64,000 nucleotides of DNA, taken from Glaciimonas immobilis (GTDB lineage: Bacteria > Pseudomonadota > Gammaproteobacteria > Burkholderiales > Burkholderiaceae_D). Position 1 is the first letter of the stretch. Each line of letters starts with the position of its first letter. The stretch lies in assembly GCF_011947285.1 (NCBI RefSeq), contig NZ_JAAOZT010000007.1, forward strand, positions 372,001 through 436,000, written 5' to 3'. The notes under the pieces were generated by a model. That model had not been told where the DNA came from and searched no databases. It saw only the letters and a list, made by a program, of their open reading frames with translations. Below are positions 53,749 to 62,076 of the stretch, piece by piece. The translations under genes were made by a program, and so were the position numbers.

Positions 53749-54875
53749 AAGTCCTGCAACGCTATTTTCTCAATGAGATCGTACGCTCGGTGTTGTTTGC
53801 ACTGGCCGCATTTTTGGCGCTATTTGCGTTCTTCGATTTAATGAACGAGTTGCAGGCGGTCGGGCGCGGGGGCTACAAGTTACAGCACGCATTCGGTTTC
53901 GTTTTACTGGGATTACCTAGTTACGCGTACGAATTGATGCCGATTGCGGTATTGATCGGGACGATCTATACACTTGCACAATTTGCCGCGCATTCCGAAT
54001 TTACGATCATGCGGGTTTCAAGTATGTCGACCCGGATGTCGGCCATGATGTTGTTTAAAATTGGCGCTTTATTTGTGGTCGCAACAGTCCTCATCGGCGA
54101 GTTTGTCGCGCCTAAAAGTGCTGAATTTGCCGAAAAATTAAAGCTGGGTGCCAAAGGTGCATCGTTGTCGCAAGAGTTCAAATCCGGCTTGTGGAGCAAG
54201 GATGTTATCAAGAAAGATGGCCTTACCGGCGAGGTAACCGGATCGCGTTTTATTAATATTCACGACATCTTGCCCAACGGCGAGTTACATGGGGTAAAGG
54301 TGTATGAATTCGATCAGAACTTCCACCTCACCGCCATTATTTTGGCGGACCACAGTATTTACGCCGGCGCGCACGTATGGCGCTTGAGTAATGTAGTACA
54401 GACCGATTTTGTTAATGGCGGATCGACTGACATTAATACTGCGATCGCAACCAAAAATATGCCAGTGAAGGATATGGTGTCGGAAATCACGCCAGGAATT
54501 CTGGCCGTTCTTTTTGCCGACCCGGATCGGATGTCCGCTTTTGATTTAAAAGCATACATCAAGCATTTGGCCGAAAATAGTCAACACACCGAGCGTTATG
54601 AAATTGCATTCTGGAAAAAAGTCATATATCCGTTATCGATATTTGTAATGATGGCACTGGCGCTGCCTTTTGCCTATTTGCATTTCCGGGCAGGTGGCGT
54701 TAGCCTTAAGATATTTACCGGTATTATGATTGGCCTGAGCTTTCAACTAGTGAACAGTCTGTTTTCGCATCTGGGCTTGCTCAATACCTGGCCGCCACTG
54801 ATTACTGCGGCAGTGCCAAGCGTCTTGTTTATGGTGGTCGCGATCGGGGCGTTGTCGCGTGTCGAGCGGCATTAG
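53745..54875 (+). CDS. lptG: LPS export permease LptG
   Basis: The 376-residue LptG is the partner of LptF: MKVLQRYFLNEIVRSVLFALAAFLALFAFFDLM in outline gives the first helix, the periplasmic domain carries GSRFINIHDILPNGELHGVKVYEFD, and the last helices show AFWKKVIYPLSIFVMMALALPFAY, a strong LptG signature. Its ATG overlaps the lptF stop (ATGA), so translation is coupled. Works in the LptBFG complex; lptB, lptC and lptA are not in this window. Confidence 0.95.
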   Translation: MKVLQRYFLNEIVRSVLFALAAFLALFAFFDLMNELQAVGRGGYKLQHAFGFVLLGLPSYAYELMPIAVLIGTIYTLAQFAAHSEFTIMRVSSMSTRMSAMMLFKIGALFVVATVLIGEFVAPKSAEFAEKLKLGAKGASLSQEFKSGLWSKDVIKKDGLTGEVTGSRFINIHDILPNGELHGVKVYEFDQNFHLTAIILADHSIYAGAHVWRLSNVVQTDFVNGGSTDINTAIATKNMPVKDMVSEITPGILAVLFADPDRMSAFDLKAYIKHLAENSQHTERYEIAFWKKVIYPLSIFVMMALALPFAYLHFRAGGVSLKIFTGIMIGLSFQLVNSLFSHLGLLNTWPPLITAAVPSVLFMVVAIGALSRVERH

Positions 54876-54963
54876 CGCTGCAAATTCTTTGCAGGTCAGT
54901 CCAACCGTTTCTTCAACTGTTTCTTCAAGCGTTATACAATTTTGTCAGGAGGCTGCGATTCAC

Positions 54964-55332
54964 ATGAAAAAACAAGCATTAATCCTATTCGCCCATGGCG
55001 CACGCGCCGCCAGTTGGGCAGAACCGTTCGAGCGTTTACAACAGCTCACTCAGGAACAATTGCCGGATGTCCGGGTGGTTTTGGCTTTTTTAGAATTAAT
55101 GACGCCGCAATTGCCCGAACTCCTCGCCGAATTTTCCGCCAAAGGCATAACGGAAGTCAGCATAGTCCCCGTATTTTTAGGGCAGGGCGCTCACGTGAAA
55201 AGTGACTTGCCGCTGCTAGTGGAACAGGCGCGCGGGCAGTATCCCGAAATGGGGATTAAAACTGTTGAAGCGGTGGGCGAGCAGCCAGAGGTGTTGGGCG
55301 CGATTGCGCGGTATTGCGTGGCTAGTTTGTAG
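54964..55332 (+). CDS. cbiX: Short CbiX-type sirohydrochlorin chelatase
   Basis: This 122-residue protein is a single-domain CbiX/SirB-like chelatase, the short form, which probably assembles as a homodimer. Metal-binding His lies in ILFAHGARAASWAEPFERL, and a second in GQGAHVKSDLPLLVEQAR. It inserts Fe or Co into sirohydrochlorin for siroheme or cobalamin. The frame continues upstream to 54859, overlapping lptG; the ATG at 54964 after AGGAGG is chosen. It may serve the siroheme pathway together with cobA (57549-58382), 2.2 kb away on the other strand. Confidence 0.85.
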   Translation: MKKQALILFAHGARAASWAEPFERLQQLTQEQLPDVRVVLAFLELMTPQLPELLAEFSAKGITEVSIVPVFLGQGAHVKSDLPLLVEQARGQYPEMGIKTVEAVGEQPEVLGAIARYCVASL

Positions 55333-55390
55333 GGATTGAAAAAGGTGCAGATGGAGAGCGCAAGATGTGCGAAGTCTAAATTGGTCCCTC

Positions 55391-55606
55391 GATAGCTAAA
55401 ATGGTTAGTGCTCCGTGGATGCTAGTCGAGGTGGCCCGATAGCCAGTTTTTCTTGGTTCGGTTGATCGATAGCTAAAACGGTTAGCTCTCCGTGGATGCT
55501 GGCCGGGAGTGGCCCGGCGGCCAGTTTTTCTTGGTTCGGTTGATCGGTAGCTAAAATGGTTAGTGCTCCGTGGATGCTGATCGGGGGTGGCCCGATAGCC
55601 AGTCAC
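55391..55606. repeat. Three tandem copies of a 77-78-nt unit
   Basis: Units at 55391-55467 and 55468-55545 are complete; the third at 55546-55606 stops short. Each has AGCTAAAA-GGTTAG, CTCCGTGGATGCT, a variable part, then CCAG. The third copy matches the inverted copy at 56098-56177 perfectly for about 64 nt. Confidence 0.85.
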
Positions 55607-55816
55607 TTTTTTTTGCTTGGCTAGGCGCCCCCCGCAAATAAAGTAACCAAAAAAAAGGCGACCGCAACGACGCTGCCCTTCGGGTCCCCAAACGTTTTAG
55701 CCATCAGTCGGGTCGAAATACCAACTCGCTAACGCTCAAACATGTATTCCGACAATTCCCGCCTGACGACTAAAACACTTGGCAGCGCCAATGACGGGGT
55801 AGGTCAAGGGCCACTT

Positions 55817-55850
<34 letters not shown>

Positions 55851-55916
55851 GTCAAGGACCGCAACCAAGATAATCAGCCATCCAATCAACAAGGCTGCGG
55901 CGGTTGCGGTTGTTGT

Positions 55917-56080
55917 TGACCTGCCCCGTCATAGGTGATGCCGGTTATTTCGGCTGTCAGTCGGGAATTGTCGGAATACATGTTTGAGCGAAGCGAGTTG
56001 GTATTTCGGCCCGACTGATAGTCGAAATAATCGGGGACCCGACCAACGGGAGGGCAGCACCTCTGCGGTCGCCTTTTTTT
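55917..56080. repeat. Left copy of a long direct repeat
   Basis: The 160-nt segment from GACCTGCCCCGTCATAGG to GGTCGCCTTTTTTT recurs in the same orientation at 57154-57312 with about 90 percent identity by eye. The two copies bracket a small cassette of three overlapping ORFs (56474-57077). Confidence 0.8.
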
Positions 56081-56473
56081 TGGCGAAGCAAAAAAAAGTA
56101 ACTGGCTATCGGGCCACCCCCGATCAGCATCCACGGAGCACTAACCATTTTAGCTACCGATCAACCGAACTAACCAATCAAACACTACCCCATTTTTCAA
56201 ATAAGATTTGCGCTCCCGCAAAATCTCCGCTATGGTTTGCTTGTCCCTGAGAAAAAGGGGAACGGGTTTGGCGACCTGAGCACCTACAGCGGACACACCG
56301 CGCAATGCGGTTTTTTTACGTCTGCTTACCCTTGGCACTCCTTCAATGGCGAGCTGGGTGGGGATACCTTCGGGTATGCCGGTTGCTGTAGGTGCCGGTT
56401 CGCCAACCCTGTCCAGTTCCGCCACCATCATTTGGCGATGATGGGCGGATTACAGCTACCTACGGAGGCCACA

Positions 56474-56584
56474 ATGCCTAACATCGTCACGTCCACTCAA
56501 TCCCGCTTAAAAATAATTCAACGCCTGACCCCGTACTCTACCGCCATGGTAGCCCTGTCCGCATTCACCGGCGGTGCAACATGA
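56474..56584 (+). CDS. Small ORF 1 of a three-ORF cassette (Ash-like?)
   Basis: The ATG at 56474 has a fine RBS (GGAGG, six bases upstream) and gives 36 residues (MPNIVTSTQSRLKII...). The same frame is open upstream to a TTG at 56237, adding GGLQLPTEATMPN just before it, faintly like the Ash family of phage P4-type satellites (GG-L-T-EA-M). The final TGA overlaps the next ATG (ATGA). Only the short form is supported by a RBS. No function can be given. Confidence 0.4.
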   Translation: MPNIVTSTQSRLKIIQRLTPYSTAMVALSAFTGGAT

Positions 56585-56982
56585 CCAAGCCCATCACGCC
56601 AAATCAAGCGCCAGTTATACCAAAAACTAATCCCCATTTTCGCGGCGTTGAGCGCGCACCGTATGAGATTGGCTTTCTGCTCAAAGCTATCGATGACGAT
56701 GTTTCACCCCATGCACCAATCACCGATGATCAGTCACTGGAAGCAGAAGCCATCGCCAGGCACGCAGACAACGCGCAAGAAGTTATTTCTCGCGGACTGG
56801 AAGCGATTGGCGAGGTCCTGTCCATTGCTGCGTGTAATGCCGAATGTACGGTCAATGGCAGCACTGTTTCCGCCATAGGAGAAATTATCCGACACCTGAC
56901 TGTCGAAGCCCAACTGATGCGCGACATGGGCGACTTGATGACAGATACGGTAGCGGCCCACCAAAAAAGGCGGGCGCAATGA
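56581..56982 (+). CDS. Hypothetical protein, ORF 2 of the cassette
   Basis: This 133-residue acidic protein has no recognised family. Its sequence looks coding: a Pro-rich start, then a helical domain (LEAEAIARHADNAQEVISRGLEAIGEVLSIAACN), and SAIGEIIRHLTVEAQLMRDMGDLMTD. It starts in the stop of ORF 1 and its TGA overlaps the ATG of ORF 3, so the three may be translated together. The position between two long direct repeats suggests mobile or phage-derived origin. Similar small helical proteins occur in prophages. Confidence 0.6.
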   Translation: MTKPITPNQAPVIPKTNPHFRGVERAPYEIGFLLKAIDDDVSPHAPITDDQSLEAEAIARHADNAQEVISRGLEAIGEVLSIAACNAECTVNGSTVSAIGEIIRHLTVEAQLMRDMGDLMTDTVAAHQKRRAQ

Positions 56983-57077
56983 CTGAGATCACCGGTACAG
57001 CAGCCTACACCACAGTCGAGCCGCCCAAAACACAGCAAGGGACACCGTTTTCACGGTATCCCTTTTTTATATATTAG
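56979..57077 (+). CDS. Mini ORF 3 of the cassette, 32 residues
   Basis: ATG at 56979 overlaps the stop of ORF 2 as ATGA and opens 32 codons (MTEITGTAAYTTVEPPKTQQ...), ending with PFFIY at 57077. Its last codons lie inside the terminator hairpin (57039-57068), so it could be a by-product of the transcript end. Coding status is uncertain. Confidence 0.3.
   Translation: MTEITGTAAYTTVEPPKTQQGTPFSRYPFFIY
57039..57068 (+). terminator. Terminator of the three-ORF cassette
   Basis: GGGACACCGT pairs with ACGGTATCCC (one mismatch) around TTTC, then TTTTTT (to 57068). It marks the end of the cassette transcript. Confidence 0.85.
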
Positions 57078-57153
57078 GACCGGTTGACATACTAAAATCG
57101 CAGATGACATTCTGCAAAACTACATTTCATCAAGGATAAAGGCTGTTGCTCTT

Positions 57154-57413
57154 GACCTACCCCGTCATAGGCGTTGCCGGTTATTTCGGCTGTCAGTCGG
57201 GAATTGTCGCAATACATGTTTGAGCGTAGCGAGTTGGTATTTCGACCCGACTGATAGTCGAAATAATTGGGGACCCGCCCAACGGGAGGGCAGCACCTCT
57301 GCGGTCGCCTTCTTTTTGGTTACTTTTTCTGCGGGGGCGCCTAGCCGAAGCAAGAAAGAAGTAACTGGCCGCCGGGCCGCTCCTGGCCAGCACCCACGGA
57401 GTAGAATCCGTTT
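57154..57413. repeat. Right copy of the long direct repeat
   Basis: From GACCTACCCCGTCATAGG to the GGTCGCCTTCTTTTTGG block it matches 55917-56080 in the same orientation, and the following part (GTAACTGGCC...CCACGGAG) matches 56098-56140 as a diverged copy. With its partner it forms a bracket around the cassette. Confidence 0.8.
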
Positions 57414-57433
57414 TATCTAACGACGAACAAACT

Positions 57434-57529
57434 AAAACCAAAAGCAAAACCAAAACCAAAACCAAAACCAAAACCAAAACCAAAACCAAAACCAAAACCA
57501 AAACCAAAACCAAAACCAAAACCAAAACC
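57434..57529. repeat. (AAAACC)16 hexanucleotide tract beside cobA
   Basis: Sixteen consecutive six-nt units, all AAAACC except the second (AAAAGC), end 19 bp from the cobA stop codon. On the cobA transcript this reads as (GGUUUU)n, a G-rich strand able to form two-layer G-quadruplexes. No gene reads through it. The perfect repetition suggests active slippage. Confidence 0.95.
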
Positions 57530-57548
57530 ACAAGCTTAGACCTAAACG

Positions 57549-58382
57549 CTAAGCCACATCCCGCCGCTCAAGATCACCGTCAACGTCGAGACTATCACCA
57601 GTAGCCATAAGACGAACCCGCTCCCTCAACGCCTCCCCAATCATCACCAATACCGGCCCTTCACATTGCGCCAATCCACCTTCCAACCGACCCAATTCCA
57701 ACCGAAAAATACGCTCATTATCGCGACTACAATTTTCAACCACCACAACCGGCGTGGAAGAGACACGACCCTGGGCCAACAACCGTTGCGCTGTAGTAGC
57801 AGCTTCACGACCGCCCATGTACTGAACCAGCGTATCGCAATTCGGAATCGTGGTTTGATCAGCCTCACCCGGCGCTGTGCTCGATGTAAAGAAGGCAACA
57901 CTACGCGACACACCACGTTTGGTTAACGGCTGTCGCGACGATGCAGCAGCTGCTAAGGCGGCGGTGATACCTGGGATGATTTCGACTTCAATCCCAAGCA
58001 GCTCCAATGCCCGCAACTCCTCATCGGCGCGACCGAATAACATTGGATCGCCACCTTTTAAACGGACCACCAATGCATGTTTTTTTGCACTGTCGACCAT
58101 TTGCTTGTTAATGAATTGCTGTGCGGTGGAGAGCTTGCCGCAGCGTTTCCCCACCAAAATTTTGATCGCCTGAGGACACAACGCCAACATATCGTCGGTG
58201 ACCAACGCATCATGCAACACCACGTCGGCTTGCGCCAGAATACGCGCACCGCGCACCGTTATCAGGTCCGCAGCACCCGGGCCTGCGCCGATCAGCCAGA
58301 CCTTGCCAAAATCGCCGGAAGCGGATGGTGGAACGGTCGTCGTATCGGTTGAAGTAGCAGGTACAGCGGCAGTGGATCGCAT
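57549..58382 (-). CDS. cobA: Uroporphyrinogen-III C-methyltransferase
   Basis: The 277-residue protein is a SAM-dependent uroporphyrinogen III C-methyltransferase that makes precorrin-2 for siroheme (and cobalamin). Motifs: WLIGAGPGAADLITVRG, VVLHDALV, VRLKGGDPMLFGRADEE, PGITAALAAAASSRQPLTKRG, TLVQYMGG and TPVVVVENCS. It has a 25-residue Ser/Thr-rich N-terminal extension before the fold. It ends the sulfur operon, and siroheme is the cofactor of CysI, so the location makes sense. No CysG-type dehydrogenase/ferrochelatase domain is attached. Confidence 0.93.
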   Translation of the reverse strand: MRSTAAVPATSTDTTTVPPSASGDFGKVWLIGAGPGAADLITVRGARILAQADVVLHDALVTDDMLALCPQAIKILVGKRCGKLSTAQQFINKQMVDSAKKHALVVRLKGGDPMLFGRADEELRALELLGIEVEIIPGITAALAAAASSRQPLTKRGVSRSVAFFTSSTAPGEADQTTIPNCDTLVQYMGGREAATTAQRLLAQGRVSSTPVVVVENCSRDNERIFRLELGRLEGGLAQCEGPVLVMIGEALRERVRLMATGDSLDVDGDLERRDVA

Positions 58383-58442
58383 AGTCAGGTCTAAATCAAA
58401 AGTAAAGGTTAAAAAACTGCAAAGCGGAGCGCAAACGTACCA

Positions 58443-59774
58443 TCAGTCGAACCGGATCATACCAGCCGCGACGGTTTGATGCGTCACTTCGTCAATCAGG
58501 ATAAACGCACCGGTCGCCCGCACAGCTTCATAAGAATCCGCTGCGATAGGTTGTTGCACCGTTAACGATACACGCGCAATATCGTTCAGTTTCAATGTGT
58601 CGGCTGGACGGCGGTCTTGCGTATTGATATCGAGCAGCGTATCGACTTTGGTAACGCGAGCGCTAGTTTGCTTGGTTGTATGCTTGATCCAGTATTTGCG
58701 ACGCAAATCGAGTGCATCTTCAGATAACCAGCAAAGATCGGCACTGAGGGTTTTCAACAAGGTCGGTGCGCGCTCAACCGAGGCCAGCATGTCGCCGCGC
58801 GAGATGTCCAGATGCTCCTCTAATAGCAATGTCACGGATTGACCCACGACTGCCGATTCCAGCGAACCTTCTAATACCAAAATTTCTTTTACTGTTGCGC
58901 TTTGACCGCTAGGTTGAACTGTTAGCTTGTCGCCCTTGCTAACTTTACCGGCTTCGATACGTCCCATATAGCCGCGGAAATCGTTGGCTTCATGACCGTT
59001 GTGGCGCGCGACCAGTTGCACCGGAAAGCGGAATGGCTCGTCGTGGCACTCATCGTACACACTCAGGGACTCCAGCAAGGTGATCAGAGTGGGACCTTTG
59101 TTCCACGGCATCTTATCGCCAGCCACTACCACGTTATCACCAGCGAGGGCCGATAATGGAATTGCGTGTATATCACGCAGTCCAAGCTGTTTGGCAAAGT
59201 CCATATACGCAGCAACGATGCGGTCATACACGGTTTGATCATAGTTGACCAAATCCATTTTATTCACGGCCACGATGACGTGTTCGATTTGTAGCAGATG
59301 CGCAATAGTCGAATGGCGCTTGGTTTGCGTCAGCAATTCCACGCTGCCGTCGTCGCCAAGTTTGACTTTGGAGACGTCAACCAGAATGATCACTGCATCA
59401 GCGGTCGATGCACCGGTAACCATGTTACGGGTGTATTGCTCATGACCCGGCGTATCGGCAATGATGAACTTACGCTTTGGTGTGGCGAAGTAGCGGTACG
59501 CGACATCGATCGTGATGCCTTGTTCGCGTTCGGCTTCCAGACCATCAGTCAATAATGACAGGTCAATGGTATCGCCCACGGTGCGCTTATGTTTGGCGCG
59601 TGACATGGCATCCAGCTGATCGGCAAAGATGCCTTTGCTGTCAAATAACAGACGACCGATCAACGTACTTTTGCCGTCGTCGACCGAGCCAGCGGTAATA
59701 AAGCGTAGCAGACCGCGTTCTTGCTGTGGATGTTGTGGTTTCACGAGATTCTTTTCAGACACTACGTCATTCAT
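58443..59774 (-). CDS. cysN: Sulfate adenylyltransferase large subunit CysN
   Basis: The 443-residue GTPase subunit of ATP sulfurylase has the G-motifs AGSVDDGKSTLIGRLL, DTPGHEQYTRNM and VNKMDLV and the EF-Tu-like beta-barrel domains. With CysD it makes adenylyl sulfate (APS). It ends without an APS-kinase (CysC) domain, and no cysC is in the cluster. Its ATG overlaps the cysD stop in TAATG. Length matches stand-alone CysN. Confidence 0.95.
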   Translation of the reverse strand: MNDVVSEKNLVKPQHPQQERGLLRFITAGSVDDGKSTLIGRLLFDSKGIFADQLDAMSRAKHKRTVGDTIDLSLLTDGLEAEREQGITIDVAYRYFATPKRKFIIADTPGHEQYTRNMVTGASTADAVIILVDVSKVKLGDDGSVELLTQTKRHSTIAHLLQIEHVIVAVNKMDLVNYDQTVYDRIVAAYMDFAKQLGLRDIHAIPLSALAGDNVVVAGDKMPWNKGPTLITLLESLSVYDECHDEPFRFPVQLVARHNGHEANDFRGYMGRIEAGKVSKGDKLTVQPSGQSATVKEILVLEGSLESAVVGQSVTLLLEEHLDISRGDMLASVERAPTLLKTLSADLCWLSEDALDLRRKYWIKHTTKQTSARVTKVDTLLDINTQDRRPADTLKLNDIARVSLTVQQPIAADSYEAVRATGAFILIDEVTHQTVAAGMIRFD

Positions 59775-60709
59775 TAGAAATATCCTTCTTTTTTACGTTT
59801 TTCCATCGATGCTTCCGACGTCTGATCGTCCATGCGCGTGGCACCACGCTCAGTAATTTGTGTGATCGCAGTCTCGGCAATGATGGCCTCGACCGTTGTC
59901 GCGTCGGAGGCAACCGGGCAGGTGCATGAAATATCGCCCACCGTGCGGAAGCGTACTTCGCGCATTTCAACTACTTCACCGTCCAGAGCCGGGGTCAGAT
60001 CAGTCAATGGCACGAGTAAGCCATTGCGTGGGATTACCTGACGTTGATGCGCAAAATAAATCGGCGGCAATTCCAGCTTTTCGCGGGCGATGTATTGCCA
60101 GACGTCTAGTTCAGTCCAGTTGGAGATCGGGAACACGCGCATGTTTTCGCCCGGATGTACGCGGGTGTTATACAGATCCCACAACTCAGGACGCTGCGCC
60201 TTTGGATTCCATTGACCGAATTCATCGCGGAACGAAAAGATACGTTCTTTGGCGCGGGCTTTTTCTTCGTCGCGACGGGCGCCACCGATGCAGGCATCAA
60301 ACTTGTATTGGGCGATGGTTTCCAGCAAGGTCACGGCTTGTGCGGCATTGCGCGAGTCGGTTAATGGATTACGCAAACGCACGGTGCCGCGTTTGATCGA
60401 ATCTTCGACCGAACCAACTATCAGGCGCTCGCCCAGTTCGGCCACTTTTTTGTCGCGGAAAGTAATAACTTCGGCGAAGTTATGACCGGTGTCGATGTGT
60501 ACTAATGGGAACGGAAATTTACCCGGGCGAAAAGCTTTTTCGGCGATCCGCAACATGACCACCGAATCTTTGCCGCCGGAGAATAGCAATGCCGGGTTGC
60601 TGCACTCTGCCGCAACCTCACGCATGATATGGATCGCCTCAGATTCCAGCCAGTCAAGATGGCGGTCACTGGCGTTATCGAGAAAAAGTTTTTCTACTGC
60701 AGTGTTCAT
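59774..60709 (-). CDS. cysD: Sulfate adenylyltransferase small subunit CysD
   Basis: The 311-residue protein is the catalytic subunit of ATP sulfurylase. The PP-loop SGGKDS lies near residue 44 (PALLFSGGKDSVVMLRIAEKA); other marks are HIDTGHNFAEVI, ACIGGARRDEEKARAKERIFSFRD and SNWTELDVWQYI. It pairs with CysN, with which it overlaps (TAATG), so translation is coupled. Length agrees with CysD (about 302-320). Confidence 0.96.
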   Translation of the reverse strand: MNTAVEKLFLDNASDRHLDWLESEAIHIMREVAAECSNPALLFSGGKDSVVMLRIAEKAFRPGKFPFPLVHIDTGHNFAEVITFRDKKVAELGERLIVGSVEDSIKRGTVRLRNPLTDSRNAAQAVTLLETIAQYKFDACIGGARRDEEKARAKERIFSFRDEFGQWNPKAQRPELWDLYNTRVHPGENMRVFPISNWTELDVWQYIAREKLELPPIYFAHQRQVIPRNGLLVPLTDLTPALDGEVVEMREVRFRTVGDISCTCPVASDATTVEAIIAETAITQITERGATRMDDQTSEASMEKRKKEGYF

Positions 60710-60779
60710 GATGTCTTATCTCTTAAATATTAATTAAGCTTTGCAATGATTGATTGGATCGCTTGTATCTGCTGCGGAG

Positions 60780-61511
60780 TTACGCTATCGATTTAATCCG
60801 AATCAGCTTTCCATCCACTACATGCAAACCACATTCTTTCGAGTCCGGATTTTCCCACCACCAACGGCCAGCGCGGACATCTTCACCGGGTTGAATGGCG
60901 CGCGTACACGGCTCACAGCCTATCGATGGATACCCCTTGTCGTGCAACGGGTTGTACGGCACGTTATTGCTGCGAATATATTCCCAAACGTCTTCTTCGG
61001 ACCAGTCAGCCAACGGGTTGAACTTGGTCATCGCGTGGGCTTCGTCCTGCTCTTGCACGTGCAGCTCGGCGCGTGTTTGCGATTGCGCACGGCGTTGACC
61101 AGTTACCCATGATTTTTTGCCCGAAAGCGCCCGATTCAGCGGCTCAATCTTGCGGATCCGGCAGCATTCCTTACGCATCTCGACGCTGTCATAAAACGCA
61201 TTCAGGCCGTTTTGTTCAACGTAGTTAGCCACCGCTTCAGGTTGGGGACGAAACGGCGTGACATCATAGTCATAGGCTTCCTTGATGCGGTCCAGCATGC
61301 CTAAAGTTTCTGCATGCAGGCGACCGGTTTCAAGCGTAAATATTCCAATATCCAATTTGCTGCGGAGGATCAGATCAGTCAATACCATGTCTTCTGCCGC
61401 GAGACTGGAGGCAAATACAGCGGGCGTATAGTCGCTCGATATTTTTTCCAGTGTCGCTTTGGTAGCGGCAATCAGATCCGGCAAAGAGATGGTTGAATCG
61501 GTAGTGGACAT
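60780..61511 (-). CDS. cysH: Assimilatory APS reductase CysH (iron-sulfur type)
   Basis: The 243-residue enzyme reduces adenylyl sulfate to sulfite. Besides ASSLAAEDMVLTDLI and LETGRLHAETL it has two Cys in RKECCRIRKIEPL (about 113) and a Cys-x-x-Cys in SIGCEPCTRAI (about 195), the ligands of the [4Fe-4S] cluster of APS reductases; PAPS reductases lack this set. The catalytic Cys is in the end motif KECGLHV. The absence of CysC supports direct use of APS. Sits 4 bp from the DUF934 gene in the operon. Confidence 0.95.
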   Translation of the reverse strand: MSTTDSTISLPDLIAATKATLEKISSDYTPAVFASSLAAEDMVLTDLILRSKLDIGIFTLETGRLHAETLGMLDRIKEAYDYDVTPFRPQPEAVANYVEQNGLNAFYDSVEMRKECCRIRKIEPLNRALSGKKSWVTGQRRAQSQTRAELHVQEQDEAHAMTKFNPLADWSEEDVWEYIRSNNVPYNPLHDKGYPSIGCEPCTRAIQPGEDVRAGRWWWENPDSKECGLHVVDGKLIRIKSIA

Positions 61512-61515
61512 GCGA

Positions 61516-62076
61516 TTATCCTTGCACCACTGGCTGGCGCTTTACGCGACGGAACAAAGGTGTTTTTTCGTCCCATGAGGCTTGGTATTTTTCCGAAAAG
61601 TCGGTTAACCCTTTTAATGCATCGTTGATATTTTTATCGGCACGCACTGCATAGGCGTCAAAGCCAACGCGTGACATATAAAATAATTGATCGCGTAAGA
61701 CATCACCGATGGCGCGTAGCTCGCCTTCATAGCCATAACGGGTACGTAGATTAAAGGCGATGGAATAACCGCGACCATCTGTAAAGATCGGGAAATCGAC
61801 AGCGATTAATGCAAAATGGTCGAGGTCGTCTTTCAACGCCTCAGGGCGTGCATTGCTGGCCAGCCAGACGCCTAATTGCGCACGACCTTCCAGCGTTGCG
61901 CGTTGTGCTTCCCACACGGTGAAAGGCACGATCACCTTGCCAGCGGGAATCTCAACGGTTTCTGGCGTGTCATCGGCAGCTAAACGCAGGACCGTCCAGT
62001 CATCTGCGACGACGCTGCGGTTTTTGATGATGTTTGTGGTCAAATTAGTAGCGTACTCAGTATCGGTATTAAACAC
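61516..62076 (-). CDS. DUF934 protein of the sulfite-reductase operon
   Basis: The 186-residue protein is a DUF934 member, usually encoded between cysI and cysH in betaproteobacteria and others and thought to help sulfite reduction. The family core is seen as VPFTVWEAQRATLEGRAQLGVWL, DLDHFALIAVDFPIFTDGRGYSIAFNLRTRYGYEGELRAIGDVLRDQLFYMSRVGFDAYAV, in outline. The frame is open to 62181 but that would overlap cysI by more than 100 bp. A GTG at 62076 with an excellent GGGGAGGA site overlaps the cysI stop by eight bases and gives the expected N-terminus; it is chosen. Confidence 0.82.
   Translation of the reverse strand: MFNTDTEYATNLTTNIIKNRSVVADDWTVLRLAADDTPETVEIPAGKVIVPFTVWEAQRATLEGRAQLGVWLASNARPEALKDDLDHFALIAVDFPIFTDGRGYSIAFNLRTRYGYEGELRAIGDVLRDQLFYMSRVGFDAYAVRADKNINDALKGLTDFSEKYQASWDEKTPLFRRVKRQPVVQG

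Larger units (their letters stand above)
57078..57548. other. Non-coding region between cassette and cobA
   Basis: This 471-bp stretch holds the right copy of the direct repeat (57154-57312 and onward to about 57413) and a 96-nt (AAAACC) tract. Long frames through the tract read as VLVLVL or similar and are not genes. No promoter was assigned. Confidence 0.5.

Noticed and set aside
55391-55606. Possible CRISPR array because of regular repeats
   Set aside because: The units are contiguous with no unique spacers, and no cas gene is present.
56150-56431. 93-codon minus-strand frame opposite the cassette
   Set aside because: It runs into the inverted repeat and has no RBS; the plus-strand cassette has RBS, coupled overlaps and a terminator.
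57193-57531. Minus-strand frame reading Val-Leu repeats
   Set aside because: The product is a translation of the AAAACC tract; there is no credible start site.
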